From Nilaparvata lugens (Eukaryota; Arthropoda; Insecta; Hemiptera; Delphacidae), in the NCBI RefSeq assembly GCF_014356525.2, contig NC_052508.1:66339708-66403707 (forward strand): DNA of 64,000 nucleotides, read 5' to 3'. The notes under the pieces were generated by a model. That model was not told the origin of the DNA. It did not search any database and worked only from the letters and a program-made list of their open reading frames with translations. Every line of letters begins with the position of its first letter. Position 1 is the first letter of the stretch. The translations under genes were made by a program, and so were the position numbers. Positions 10,575 through 21,485 of this stretch are shown here, piece by piece.

Positions 10575-10705
10575 AAGGATACAATGACGAAATCCCCCAC
10601 ATTTTTTGAAACTACATTTATAATCAGTGGAAGAAACATTTAAAACAATAACGAAATTCTCCACATTTTTTTGAAACTGTCATTTATAATCGGTGGAAGA
10701 AACAA
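10575..10705. repeat. Tandem duplication, ~65-bp unit, two copies
   Basis: CACATTTTTTTGAAACT, ATTTATAATC and GTGGAAGAAAC recur in the same order about 65 bp apart. Confidence 0.75.
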
Positions 10706-11042
10706 ATATACGGAGCACATTCATAATCCGAAGAACGGTTTCTTGATCATGAATTGCAATGAATTGAAAGAAGATATAGGTACCCTGTAGAAGTGGGAAG
10801 CTTGCTCCTTGAACAGAACGTTGTTGTAACTTGTGAGCGACATATCCTTTCTCAAGAAACTGTAGTATTCTCTAAGGATATTATGTAGGATTTGAATCAG
10901 GGAACAGAAACCATTTTGTATACAGATATGTTGTCAACTATTTCAAAGCCTTACCTTAATATGAATGTTATGTCTATAATATGAACAGTTTTCAACAAAC
11001 GTATTTCATTTGTCTATTTCATTAGTTTTTAAATACAAATTA
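10706..11042. other. No supported feature
   Basis: AT-rich spacer. Confidence 0.4.
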
Positions 11043-11172
11043 AAATAATTATTATTAAACGAAAATATCAATTAAATGCTGTAAATCACTCCGAAGACTT
11101 TGCTACTGCAAATATCGACAACAGGGTAAACATCTAGATGGAAATAAGCGCTATAATTGAAAAGCTATTCAG
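11043..11172 (-). mobile_element. SINE family D, 5'-truncated
   Basis: Minus-strand SINE with the conserved body (CTGTTGTCGATATTTGCAGT, TGATTTACAGCATTTAATTG) and an AATAATAATT tail at its left edge. The tRNA-like head is missing. Confidence 0.75.
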
Positions 11173-11389
11173 CTTGAAAGAGTTGACCAAACCTTCTATT
11201 CCACAATTTAGTCAACAAATAATCAATAAAATACTGATGAATGATCCGGATTATCTTACTTTTATAAATTTTGATCGTTGGACTGATGATAATTTGACTT
11301 CTTAATAAGGGGAATGAAATGTTGTGTGGCTTCCTATCCACCTATTCCAGCCCTCCTCATTTTCCTCCTCCTCGTCTTCTCCTCCTTTT

Positions 11390-12085
11390 CTTCTTCATCA
11401 TCATCATCTTCTTCTTCTTCTTCATGCTACTTTCCAATGCATCCAAAACATTATCTATTGAAAACATAGGTATCTATTATTGAAAATGTAATTCAATGAA
11501 TTTGACAGACTGCATATTGCGCTATAACCTAATCACAAAATATGCAGGTCTAATGCAAGGTCCTTTTGGAAAGAAAACTGACAATGGAATCAATTATTCC
11601 CATCTTATCTGTTTCACCAACGGACCAATCGCAAGCTAGCTCTGATAAGGCACGACTCTAAGCTCCGCCCACTCGAACCTGATTGATAGAAAATAACTAG
11701 TTCTGAATTTTGCAAATAGATAGCAGCAAAAACTGGGTGAACGTACTGAGACTTTGAAGCATAAAGGAAGTAAATACTTATTTAATTCTTATACTTATTT
11801 AATTCTTATACTTATTTAATCTGTGCTTTAAAGATTGACACACCAATAATGGTATACAGCCTCTGTCTTTGTTTGTAAGTTCTCCTTTCTTTTTTATCAC
11901 AATTATCCTTGCATTCTTCGGTCTCTTCTGGTTCACTTATTTTCAGAATCTACTTCTATTCAACATCTTCACCACAATAATATCAACTCTCTCCATTTCC
12001 CCTTTCTCTTCTTCTTTCTCCTCTTTAGCTCTTTTTAGTCTCGTTCTTTGACCCTCTAAATTATTGTAATAATTATCATATCATC
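11390..12085. repeat. Dispersed inverted duplication, copy 1 (partner 38.29-38.99 kb)
   Basis: The reverse complement matches 38290-38985 across about 0.7 kb with many small differences. Shared landmarks are GCTGCTATCTA, TTCAGAACTAGTTATT, GCGGAGCTT, GTGCCTTATCAG, ATTGGTCCG, AGGACC.TGCAT and GAAAGTAGCATGAAGAAG. Both copies are bordered by GAA/TTC microsatellite, so the tracts look like part of the unit. The landmarks include a CCAAT-type motif and a GC-box-like GGGCGG. The nature of the unit is unknown. Confidence 0.8.
11770..11822. repeat. Tandem 17-18-bp repeat, three units
   Basis: TACTTATTTAATTCTTA repeated three times in direct order. Confidence 0.9.
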
Positions 12086-12146
12086 AAAAAGTGAATTAGT
12101 GTCTTTTTATCCATCTTCTGTCATCAAAATCATTATCATCATCATC

Positions 12147-12194
12147 ATTACCTTCTTTTTCTTCTTCTCCTGTTTTCTTCTTCTTCTTCTTCTT

Positions 12195-12227
<33 letters not shown>

Positions 12228-12420
12228 TTCTTCTTCTTCTTCTTCTTCTTCTTCTTCTTCTTCTTCTTCTTCTTCTTCTTCTTCTTCTCTCTCTTCTTCT
12301 TCTTCTTCTTCTCTTCTTCTTCTCCTCCTCCATCTTCATAATTTTCATCAACATCTTATTCTTTCTCTTCTTTTTCTCCTCCTTCTTCTTCTTCTTCTTC
12401 TTCTCCTTCCTCCTCATCTC
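12147..12420. repeat. Long TTC/CTT microsatellite
   Basis: Nearly pure TTC triplets, with the longest run around 12200-12290. The Phe-rich and Arg/Glu-rich frames reported across it are artefacts of the repeat. Confidence 0.97.
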
Positions 12421-12717
12421 TTTCCCCTACTTCTTTCTGACTCCTCATATTCTGACTGACCGTGACCAGTGAATGTAATGCGTGAAGAGACATGACCGCT
12501 TATTGCCACAGAAGAAGGAACCCTTCTTATGTTTTTTACTCTGTGGTATTGCGTTGTATCAGGCTGGGTCGGTGGCCAGAGTGTGGCCACTAGAGCGTTG
12601 CTCTTGCATTCTCTCTCTCTCACTCCCTCTCTTCTCTTTCTTTCTGTCTTCCTGCATCCTTTCTTTGTTATTGCTCATTTCTCCAGGTTGTAGTTTTTCG
12701 GTGGCCACATATTGGGC
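12421..12717. other. No supported feature, pyrimidine-rich tail
   Basis: A (TC)n-like stretch at about 12610-12660 and somewhat higher GC at 12460-12610. The frames here have no recognisable domain. Confidence 0.35.
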
Positions 12718-13044
12718 AATTTGAGGGAGCTATAACAACTATAATATAAATTACGTAATACGTATAACAACTATAATATAAATTACGTAATACGTATAAC
12801 GTACGTTTTGTGACAAGTGACAACTAAAAAAAAAAAAAATGAAATATCGATTAGGAAGAATAAAAGATTCTAGAATGATTGGTGAGAAGGCGTAGTAACT
12901 GTCTGTTCTGGATGATCTGCTATCATACTTGGTGCTTCAGTCAACACCTTTCCACCATGAATACGTCATTTCAGTTGTCAATTGTCACATAATTCACCAC
13001 ATATTACGTAATTTATATTATTGTTGTTGTAAATCTCTCAAATT
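12718..13044. mobile_element. Foldback MITE-like element with tandem edge
   Basis: The left AATTTGAGGGAGCTATAACAACTATAATA pairs with the right TATTGTTGTTGTAAATCTCTCAAATT, and ATTACGTAAT occurs on both sides. On the left a 32-bp unit (ATAATATAAATTACGTAATA) is duplicated in tandem. It is non-coding. Confidence 0.65.
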
Positions 13045-13740
13045 CCATCGAAAATGGTATCACACGTTTGCATCATTATTATGAATAGGTACATTATTAA
13101 TACAGAAATAGTACAGGCTCAGCCTAGTTTTTCCTCCAATGTCATAATTGTATTATGATTATAGTGTTTTATACAATCAATGAATGTATGAATACATTCT
13201 TTGCAATGCTGCACCTCTTCCAGTATTTTAGTCTTTCGAATAAAATGTTGGATCGTTTACAATACGGTATTATTATGTCCTTCTGGTTATAGGAATAATG
13301 ATTAAGGGTTAGTCCTTTTAGATTAATCTATGGAAATCCTAGATTGTGAAGATGATTTAATAGGTAGTAGAGCAAAATCACCTTGAAGATCGATTTTATA
13401 TTTGCAGAAGAATCTGTTTATACTGAGAAGAAAATGTTACTTCATGTACTACGCAGTATTCTGATCACAATGTTTTGTAATAGGACCACCTTCATAGTTA
13501 ATTTCTTACTTATTTCATCTACCCTCTTTGTATTGTATTATGAAGTTTAATATTTCATGGTATACTTTCATGATAAGTTTCATTCCACATGGATGCAAAT
13601 TTTCTTTCTCTAGTATTGCTAATGTGGTCTAGTATAATGTTGATGGCTTAATATATACTATATTATTTTCTTTGATATTTGTAATTGATTAATACTGATG
13701 CGGAACTGTTAAATAATTATTTATATATAGGCCTACGTGT
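13045..13740. other. No supported feature
   Basis: AT-rich, no repeats shared within the window. Confidence 0.4.
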
Positions 13741-13920
13741 ATAAAGCTGCGTTTACACCAAATAACAAAATGTTAATAACTTAATCCTTATAGATTCTAT
13801 TAGATTGAACCTATTATCTTATCATACACATGATGAACATTTGTGTTTGTCAAGTTCCGTTCAATCTAATAGAATCTATAAGAATTAAGTTATCAACATT
13901 TGGTGTAAACCCAGCTTATG
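13741..13920. mobile_element. 180-bp foldback MITE (GCGTTTACACCAAAT ends)
   Basis: The ends ATAAAGCTGCGTTTACACCA and TGGTGTAAACCCAGCTTATG are inverted repeats. The arms also pair over TAATAACTTAATCCTTATAG and its complement. Only one copy is in the window. Confidence 0.85.
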
Positions 13921-15149
13921 TCAATTTTTTCTTTATCATAGATAGAAAGAAGAATATATTGGTAGAAGAAGAGGATAGAAGATAAAACTTTATTATAATA
14001 TTATTCTATAATGCACTTCCATACTTTTCAACATAACCGGAATACCCCTACGAAAACTATACGTCTATGTGTAGGGCTGAAAAATTGACTAATTGATTGA
14101 CGTCAATTATTGACTGTTGAATCTTCAAGTCAACTGTAGTCTCAGACAATCAAGATTCTGATTCTTTGCGGCTTACTTTTTCCTGTATCAATCTAGACTC
14201 TAGACTTTACATAGTAGGATATAAGGCCTATTTCTGTCACATGCAAAGTGAACTCAGCAGACCTCATCTTTCGGTCTGTAGCAATAATTACAGTTTCCTG
14301 TTCACTCTACCTGTACAGATACAGTTGCTCACTGGCATCCTTCCTTCAATTAAATATTAAAATATTCAGTTGCGGCCAGTGCTTGCTTAATATTCCCCTT
14401 GTAGAAAAGTAAGTACTCTGAATAATGGGCTATTAAATAATAATATGCAAGAATCCTAAATCCTAAGAGATTAGTATGGTTGCAACCACGGAGAAAGAAA
14501 TAGAGAAAACAAAATAATCTATTTTCTTTTACTTTGTGCTGCAATTCAAAGAAAACTTTTCCGGGCTGCAATTAGTAAAATGTGGATCGCTGTGATAACT
14601 TCCAACTTCCGGGATAAGAGAAGGAACCAGAAGAAGAAAAAAATCCTGATATTTGTAGAGTAAAAGAATAAAGTATTCTCTGTTCTTACTATGATCATAA
14701 AAACTATAGTTTCTCAAGTTGTTGGTTATCTTCTTATATTTTTTCTGTATAATGTAGAAACATTTTTGGAAACGTCGTTATCGGGAATCTCAATTTTTCT
14801 GTTGTGTACGGAATTGGTACATAGCTATTGAATTTCTAATATAATAACATGATATTATGGTTGCTTCCTTAGATATTTGCGATTAGTTTTGCATCAAATG
14901 AAGTTTTATTTATTTACAGAGAAAAATACACTCTCCACAAGTATTTTAAGCCCAGTGATGATGAGGGGATGAATAATAATACAGTAAAAACGTTTATATG
15001 TGTGATGATTCCATGAATGGATCAATAGAGATATAATGAATAGCTGGAATGAAACTTGAGAATGAATAGCTGATACAAAATGAGAGAGAAAGGAAACTTG
15101 AATTACCTGTTAAATCTATACTAAGAACCTACTCGCTACTAACTATTGT
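13921..15149. other. No supported feature
   Basis: About 1.2 kb of AT-rich DNA. The short frames at 14166, 14350 and 14529 lack any motif. Confidence 0.4.
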
Positions 15150-15283
15150 AAGCCGGTTAAATTTCAATCGTGATTAATTCCAAGAGAACCAATCAGAGAA
15201 GCCGTCTTATCAAAAAGGCCTCTGATTGGCTCTCGTGGATTTAATCACGGTTAAAATTTAACCGGCTTTTGTGCAACCGAGCC
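15150..15283. mobile_element. Foldback MITE family B, copy 3
   Basis: Arms AGCCGGTTAAATTTCAATCG and its complement, with the right end TTTTGTGCAACC. The left outer GGTTGCACAA is missing, so this copy is truncated by about 12 bp. Confidence 0.8.
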
Positions 15284-15925
15284 TTATACATCAAAGTATA
15301 AAGTTTATTTTATTTATTTATTATTTATTTATTTGAAAATTTACATATTTGAGGGCACCAGGAACTGAATCCCATTATTGCCCTCATAACACACATTGAG
15401 CATAATACAATTTGAAAATACAATACATTTAAAGTAGTTTTTGAGTATTTCTTATACTTTTTCTACTTATTTATTCTTAATATTATATTTATACTTTATT
15501 AGTTATGGGTTGATTGGTATAGACTGCTCTAATATTCTAACAAGGGCTCCAATAATTTCATTTTTCATTAGTTTTATTTTTTCGTTCCACCTATCTTCCA
15601 AAACTAAAATTCAATTGAGATTAGTCTAAGAAATTTTCTTGAAACTACATCAAATCTTCCAGATCTACCCTGGAACAGGACTACTTTGGGGAGTCCCATC
15701 TCACTAGGCATGAAATCTCATTTTTCCTTCCGCCTTCTTCTTCATGACCAGTATACATGTATAAATGTACATATACATGTACACCAGTATACATTTACTG
15801 TATAAATGGCGCTAAAAAAGCAATATGACAGGTCAAACTGTCCTTGTGTGCATCAAAATGAATCTGAATGCCCATAAAATATAACCAACTAATAGTCCCC
15901 TGTAAGAACAATATTCACAAAAATC
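15284..15925. other. AT-rich spacer, TATTTATT tract
   Basis: A TTTATTTATTATTTATTTATTT tract at 15307-15342 precedes GAGGGCACCAGGAACTGAAT, which looks like a minus-strand retroposon end. At 15686-15712 GGGGAGTCCCATCTCACTAGGC recurs at 32905. No gene is seen. Confidence 0.35.
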
Positions 15926-16221
15926 CCAAAGATTCACAGATACGAGGTTTATGCAGACATGAGGTTTCTGAGGAGTGTATTTGGCTGCACTAGAGTTGAT
16001 AGAATCAGAAATACTGATATAAGACAGGTTTATCGGTTGCTCCTCTGCATGAAAGAATTATACAAAATAGACGCAACAAGTGCAGTCATTTGGATAGAAT
16101 GCCCCTTGAAGTCCAAAACTATAGACCTACTGGAAAAAGAGCTGTAATGTAGGGAGGCCAAGAAAGAGATGGGTTAATTAATAAACCTAATCCCTGAAGT
16201 GAAGATGATGATGATGATGAT
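15926..16221 (+). pseudogene. Non-LTR retrotransposon 3' end (RT C-terminus)
   Basis: The open frame at 15959-16147 begins MRFLRSVFGCTRVDRIRNTDIRQ. This is the conserved C-terminal block that follows the reverse transcriptase domain in many arthropod LINEs, and it also occurs in the 51.4-kb fragment. The remainder (MPLE..., KTIDLLEKEL, then GRPRKRWVN-like wording in another frame) is frameshifted. The piece ends with CTAATCCCTGAAGTGAAGATGATGATGATGATGA, a (GAT)n 3' tail as these LINEs carry. The 5' part of the element is absent, consistent with the 5' truncation usual for LINE insertions. It is not functional. The clade was not determined. Confidence 0.8.
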
Positions 16222-16513
16222 TCACAGAATTTAAAGAGTATCTTTCATGGAAATGCCTATGATAGAAAACATATTTTTGATGGAAATATCAAAATGTCAA
16301 GCGTCATTTTGAAATGTGGGACAAACTTTGCCAAACACCCTTAGTGGGCTACACGAGCAAATCATGAAAGGTCAAGTGGAGTCCTCGGTTAATGACCTTA
16401 ATGGAACAATGAAATGGGAATCCACCCACGTTTGGCTCCTCTTCCTCTCCACCCTCAACTCAACCAGCTAAGTTAAATATATTTTTCACACAAACCATAT
16501 TAGTAAGATATGG
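16222..16513. other. No supported feature
   Basis: AT-rich spacer between a LINE end and a MITE. Confidence 0.4.
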
Positions 16514-16894
16514 TATAGTGAGGTCCACGTTATAATGGCAGTATTTGATTAGCAATGGCATTGCTATCCTAATATATCATTCAACAAAGCGGATAGCGCT
16601 ACCTCTCTCTCGCTTTGCTCTGTTGCCAGATCGGCTTTTATCAATTTAGAATAAATAATTAATAACAAAATATTTCACCTTAATTTAAAATAAGACATTA
16701 GGAAATTATTGAAAAATACAATTCCTTGCTTAATAAAATATAATTGATTATTTTAAACGAGAATGAACAATTAATATTACACATTAATAAACCTGTATCA
16801 GCTACCATCTAGAAGGCATTGACAAGACAGTGAGGATCGACAACGTTGTTCTCCTATCTTTCTCCGCTGCCACTATAACGTGGACCTCACTATA
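16514..16894. mobile_element. MITE family C, copy 2 (381 bp)
   Basis: Inverted ends TATAGTGAGGTCCACGTTAT and TATAACGTGGACCTCACTATA. The outer TA at each end fits a TA target duplication, as made by Tc1/mariner-type transposases. The interior (GCTATCC, CAACAAAGCGGATAGCG, CCAGATCG, AAGGCATTGACAAGACAG) is shared with copies 1, 3 and 4. There is no transposase frame. Confidence 0.88.
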
Positions 16895-17140
16895 GTATGG
16901 GTGTGATATGAGTATAAACAAAGATCAAATATTACTTTTTATCAAGTATTCTTTCCTCTATGGTATAAGGATTTGAAGATTTAAGGTTCCTCTACGGTAT
17001 ATGAAATAAGGTTTCATACCTGCTTTGTAGTGATACTGGTCACTGAATTCATTGTGTTCTAAAGAAAAACTTACTCACTCCAAATATCCAATGTCGTGAT
17101 CAAGGCCAGTTCTTCCTGGATAGATCGTGTCAAAAACTAG

Positions 17141-17289
17141 GTCCGGTTGCATAAAACCCGGTTAAATTTTAACTGTGATCAATTTCACGAGAACCAATCA
17201 GAGAAGGCCTTTTTGATAAGTCGACTCTCTGATAGGTTCTCGTGGAATTAATCACGGTTAATATTTAACCGGTTTTTGTGCAACCGGCA
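17141..17289. mobile_element. Foldback MITE family B, copy 4
   Basis: Ends GGTCCGGTTGCATAAAACCCGG and CCGGTTTTTGTGCAACCGG, with a centre CCTTTTTGATAAG. About 149 bp, like copy 1. Confidence 0.85.
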
Positions 17290-17753
17290 CAAAGTATGTA
17301 AAGTATAGGCAGCGTCACAGTCAGTCTTTCATAGAAAAATCCTCGAATTCTTGCCAAAATGGGCAGAACTAACTCAAAACATCAATAAATATAGAGTGGC
17401 TATGCCACGCCCCAAATTGAACCAGCAGTCCCATTGCACGATGACTTGCGTGTGACTTCAAGCTGCTTGCTTCCTATTGGTAGCGAGCAGTGAAAGTAAG
17501 AAGGCGACTCTAATCGACCAATGGGATCAATCAGACAGCTCCTAAAGGCGTGGACTACTATTTCAGCATTTCAGCCACTCCATCAATCCCACTGGTTTTT
17601 AATACGACTGCTAGTACAAGAATAGGATAATTGCTATTCTTTAGTACCGAATCGTAGTTGATACCATAGTAAATCTGAATCTCATTCATGAAGAGTCATT
17701 CATGAAGAGTTTTGTTAGTTTTATACAGATACTGTCTTTCAAAGTTAAATATT
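17290..17753. promoter_or_regulatory. Possible CCAAT-box pair, unassigned
   Basis: An inverted CCAAT (CCTATTGG) at 17473-17480 and a direct CCAAT at 17518-17522 lie about 40 bp apart in a locally GC-richer stretch. A GGCGTGG follows at about 17548. CCAAT motifs also occur in repeats G and the 11.6/38.6-kb unit. No gene start is visible downstream, so a working promoter is speculative. Confidence 0.2.
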
Positions 17754-18120
17754 TAGTGAGGTCCACGCTATAATGGCAGTGGAGAACGATAGGAGAATAA
17801 CGTTGCCAAACCTCTGTCTTGTCAATGCCTTCTATAGAAGGTAGCTGATACAGGTTTATTAATGTAATTAACTGTTCATTCTCATTCAAAATAATCAATT
17901 ATATTTTATTAAGCAATAAATTATTTTTTTCAATAACTTAATAATGAATTTACGTAATTAAGATGAAATATTATGTGAATTAATTCTACATTGTTAAAAG
18001 ACGATCTGGAAACAGAGCAAATCGAGAAAGAAATAGCGCTATCTGCTTTGTTGCATGATAGACAAGGATAGCAACACTATTGACAATCGTACACTTCCAT
18101 TATAACGTGGACCTCACTAT
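17754..18120. mobile_element. MITE family C, copy 3, opposite orientation
   Basis: Ends TAGTGAGGTCCACGCTATAA and TTATAACGTGGACCTCACTA. The interior is the reverse complement of copy 2. The frame at 17686-17898 lies across its edge and is not a gene. Confidence 0.88.
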
Positions 18121-18362
18121 AGATATATTTACAAGAAGTTACTAAATTGAGAATATTTGGCAGTCTATTTTTGAGAGTTTGGCCCAAATATACATATCGA
18201 CCATCATTGATTTCTTACAAATGAGTTGTTGAAAAGTTGACAAATTATCTGGAATGTGAAAGAAGTTTCTCAAAAATTATTTAGTCCCATGAACTTTGAA
18301 ATCAGAATGTCTTTTAGCTGATTTTTTTTTCCAATTAAAAAATGTGTTAATAGAGTTATGCC
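18121..18362. other. No supported feature
   Basis: AT-rich spacer. Confidence 0.4.
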
Positions 18363-18635
18363 TATTATTATTAAACGAAAATCCAAATTAAATGCTGTAA
18401 TTCACCCCGAAGACTTCTGCTACTGCAAATATTGACAACAGGGTAAACAGCTAGATCGAAATTCGATGAGCGCTACTTTTCAAAAATTATTTGTCAGCCC
18501 CGATGTTAATAATTTTTGAATAGTAGCGCTCATCGAATTCCATCTAGCTGTTTACCCTGTTGTCAATATTTGCAGTAGCAGAAATCTCGGGGTGAATTAC
18601 AGCATTGATTTGGATTTTCGTTAATAAGAATAAGA
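18363..18635. mobile_element. Inverted pair of SINE family D
   Basis: The left half (18363-18500) is a minus-strand SINE body. The right half (18505-18635) is the same body on the plus strand, so the whole is a palindrome with AATAATAAT tails outward. The tRNA-like head is missing; only TTTGTCAGCCCCG remains at the centre. Confidence 0.85.
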
Positions 18636-19117
18636 ATGATTTTTATTCCTTTAGTGCATACAAACAATGCTATCGGAAACGTCCAATATACATTATAAAT
18701 ACATCATAATAAAATAACAGAATATAGAATAAAAGTTTCATTCCATTCGGACACAAACAATGCTATTGGAGACCTCTATTTAAGGTTCCTCCATATGTCA
18801 ATAAACAATTAATAATATTATTTTAATTAATAATAATGTTGATTCATTAGCATTTGAATAATATTGAAATATCTCAGTAATTTCCACCTGTAGAGTTATG
18901 GCTATTCATTCCTATTCCTTATATGTTTTTTCTCTGTGGTCGTGTCCCCCCTGGTAGCTTGCGCCTATAGACCTGGGCCTATTAGGAGATCCAGCCCTGT
19001 GTATTGGTAGCTGGGTACATTTTATTCCCTACATCGCAGTTTTGGGGAATATGAAAGTAAACACGCATCATTGAAATGTCTAATAATCACTCTGTTGCAT
19101 ATCCATACTTTTTCACT
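18636..19117. other. No supported feature
   Basis: Two short related stretches (CATACAAACAATGCTATCGGAAACGTC and ACACAAACAATGCTATTGGAGACCTC, 18657 and 18748) form a ~90-bp imperfect direct repeat. Nothing else is seen. Confidence 0.4.
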
Positions 19118-19275
19118 ATTAAAATTAAACTTGAATTTTAAAAATAATTTTTAAAGACATTGGAGTAAGTTTCTACAGTCTGATGATGACCCATATCAGG
19201 TCGAAACGATCGTCACTACCAATAGTAAGTGCATTTTCACTCCATAAGTGTTTTTAAATTCAAGTTTAGTTTAAT
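19118..19275. mobile_element. 158-bp foldback with ATGATGACCCATATCAGGTCGAAAC core
   Basis: The edges ATTAAACTTGAATTTTAAAA and TTTTAAATTCAAGTTTAGTT are inverted repeats. The core CTGATGATGACC...AGGTCGAAACGATCG has the wording of a widespread arthropod snap-back core. This is from memory. Confidence 0.6.
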
Positions 19276-20033
19276 AATAATTGTGGTAGACTTCTCCCAG
19301 CTTATTATCGCATCCGGACGTGATGATCTGTTAAAATGATAGACATTTCAAGTGCTACTTGTTGAGATAAAACTGTTTATTCAATGATTATATTACTACA
19401 AAAACTTAACAGATACGGGTTCAAGTACCTAAAAATTATTATTATACAAGTAGAGTAGGATTTTTTAAACACACAATGTAGGCTATTCAGGTGTCTAGGA
19501 AGTTTTCGATTATTTAGTCTGTTATCGCTCCATAACTTTATGATGAGTTTTATCATTTCATTCACAATTCGGTCTGATTAAACAAATGGGTCTCCATTTC
19601 CATAACATTGATAAGTCATTCTCTTGCTTTTATAAAAAACGTATCAACTATGTAGTAGTTGAATGAGCGTTAGCGAGCTCTCACTTTGGACTTACTGAAG
19701 GCCGAAGTCGTTTGTTTGTATGTTCGACAAGAGCTTTAGAGAGAATTGATCAATCAGCTTCACATTTTGAACACTAATTCTTCGAACCTTTTTACAGGTC
19801 AAGTTCGTTGTGCAACAAAATTGACTCACTCCTTGTTTGTTATAATGTGTTTCATTTTGAGTTTAAGCATAGCAACCTCTAGTACAGAGGTATTACAGGT
19901 GGCTATGGTTCAAGCCTCCAGATGTTTTAATTCAGTTTAAGCTCTTACTGTGCAAATGGCCCGCCGCAAAGTAGGACCACGCTAATCCATGAGAAGCAAC
20001 CCACGCAGTGGGATGTTTTGTTAACCATTGCTA
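19276..20033. other. No supported gene
   Basis: Contains AGCGTTAGCGAGCTCTCACT and AGGTGGCTATGGTTCAAGCCTCCAG, which look like repeat edges but have no second copy here. Short frames at 19377 and 19746 have no motif. Confidence 0.35.
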
Positions 20034-20130
20034 TAGAATTATTCATAATCAATCAGCTGACAAGTGGATTATTCATTGCATGTATTGTTATCATTACACA
20101 GACGTCTGGAGAAGCCTCCAGGTTTGAAAT
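20034..20130. repeat. Fragment related to family N
   Basis: ATTATTCATAATCAATCAGCTGACAAGTG and ATTACACAGACGTCTGGAGAAGCC match the distal part of the family N copies at 45.65 and 48.42 kb. Confidence 0.5.
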
Positions 20131-20175
20131 AATTCTCAAGTATTTTTCTTGCTAAATGAAATATGTATACAATAA

Positions 20176-20415
20176 TCTATACTATAATAAAGGAAAGATC
20201 TGGCTTATACACATACGGGATAGGAAGACTATGTTTGACGCATCATCACGTCTGAACTACTAATGGACTGATTACCTTGAAATTTTGCATATAGATTCTT
20301 AATTAACCGAGGATGGCTACAGGCCTATTTTCAATTCTTCAAGATTTCATTACGTCAAGTTTTCAGTTTGTCAAGTTTAAAAATGGACCCTTGCGGAGCA
20401 TGGGTTACCTGCTAG
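20176..20415 (+). mobile_element. Non-autonomous Helitron, family E, 240 bp
   Basis: The cleanest copy. It starts TCTATACTATAATAAAGG after an A and ends CTAG before a T. A hairpin ACCCTTGC-GGA-GCATGGGT sits seven bases before the end. These are the TC...CTRR ends, subterminal hairpin and AT insertion site of Helitrons. No Rep-helicase is encoded, so it must be moved in trans. Confidence 0.85.
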
Positions 20416-20663
20416 TATAAAATATATCCTTGTTAATATCCTTCAATACAGTTGATTTGATCATTGTAGTCCAACCACTAGAAGTTTAGTTTTAGATATA
20501 TTGATGATAGTGTAGCAACCGAAACTATACTCTCTCTATACCGTTCATTGTGGGATACAGAACTTCCATATAATGTTTCAATCAATTACACTTTGAAGGT
20601 AATCTTATGTTTATTATGGGTGGTCTGGTTTTACAGTTACTGTAATAATGTTTCTTTGAATAA

Positions 20664-21485
20664 AAAATCTGGTGTGGCGCACTCACACAACTTTCCTTGC
20701 CGTTATGAAAATTGATCACCTGACGCTAGGGTTCCCGCGAATCACAAGTCTACTATTCAAAGATTTGAGCCAGCTGGTGACAGGGCAAAACGCTGGAGAC
20801 ACACATGAGGTCTGCTATCTCTTCATAGTGAATATTTAATAGAATCAACATAATTGCAATTGAATAATCACACTTCTCGAATTAAAGCTTATTTTCAATT
20901 TTAGGAGAAAATGTTACTGAAGATTAATTGTAGAGATTTTCATGCTCAATCTACTCCACTAGATTTTTTTGTTTCAATTGTATCTGAAGCCTGATAATTG
21001 GGAATCTATCTGCATTTTGATGGGGTGGAGCTCCTGAAATTTTTACAGATATGGGAATTGTGGCAGTGATAGAGCTGATCGATGACATTTTAGGTATGAA
21101 TTTGATAAAAATCGTTGGAGCCGTTTTTCGAGAAATTGCAAAAAAACCCTGTTTTTGACAACATTTTCGTCATTTAGCCGCCATTTTGAATTGCATCAGA
21201 TCGAAATTGTTCGTGTCGGATACTTATATCGTCGTAAGGACTTAAGTTCCCAAATTTCAAGTCATTCCGTTAATTGGGAGATGAGATATCGTGTACACAG
21301 ACGCACATACACACACACACACACACACCCACACACACCCACACACACGACCAATACCCAAAAACCACTTTTTTGGACTCAGGGGACCTTGAAACGTATA
21401 GAAATTTAGAAATTGGGGTACCTTAATTTTTTTCGGAAAGCAATACTTTCCTTACCTATTGTAATAGGGCAAGGAAAGTAAAAAT
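20664..21485 (+). mobile_element. Element H, copy 1 (822 bp)
   Basis: It runs from AAAATCTGGTGTGGCGCACT to GGCAAGGAAAGTAAAAAT. The ends are set by comparison with unit 2 of the surrounding tandem duplication, which lacks it. Near the left end is ACTTTCCTTGCC, and near the right end its complement GGCAAGGAAAGT. A hairpin TACTTTCCTTACC...AATAGGGCAAGGAAAGTA precedes the right end, and an internal CA tract is at 21301-21350. No reading frame looks like a transposase. The class is uncertain. From memory this is a very common planthopper repeat. Confidence 0.8.
21298..21350. repeat. CA microsatellite inside element H
   Basis: (CA)n broken by CCCACA. The same position in the other H copies also carries CA repeats. 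Confidence 0.95.

Noticed and set aside
12099..12417. Phe-rich and Arg/Glu-rich frames on both strands
   Set aside because: Direct translation of a TTC/GAA microsatellite; no coding signal outside the repeat.
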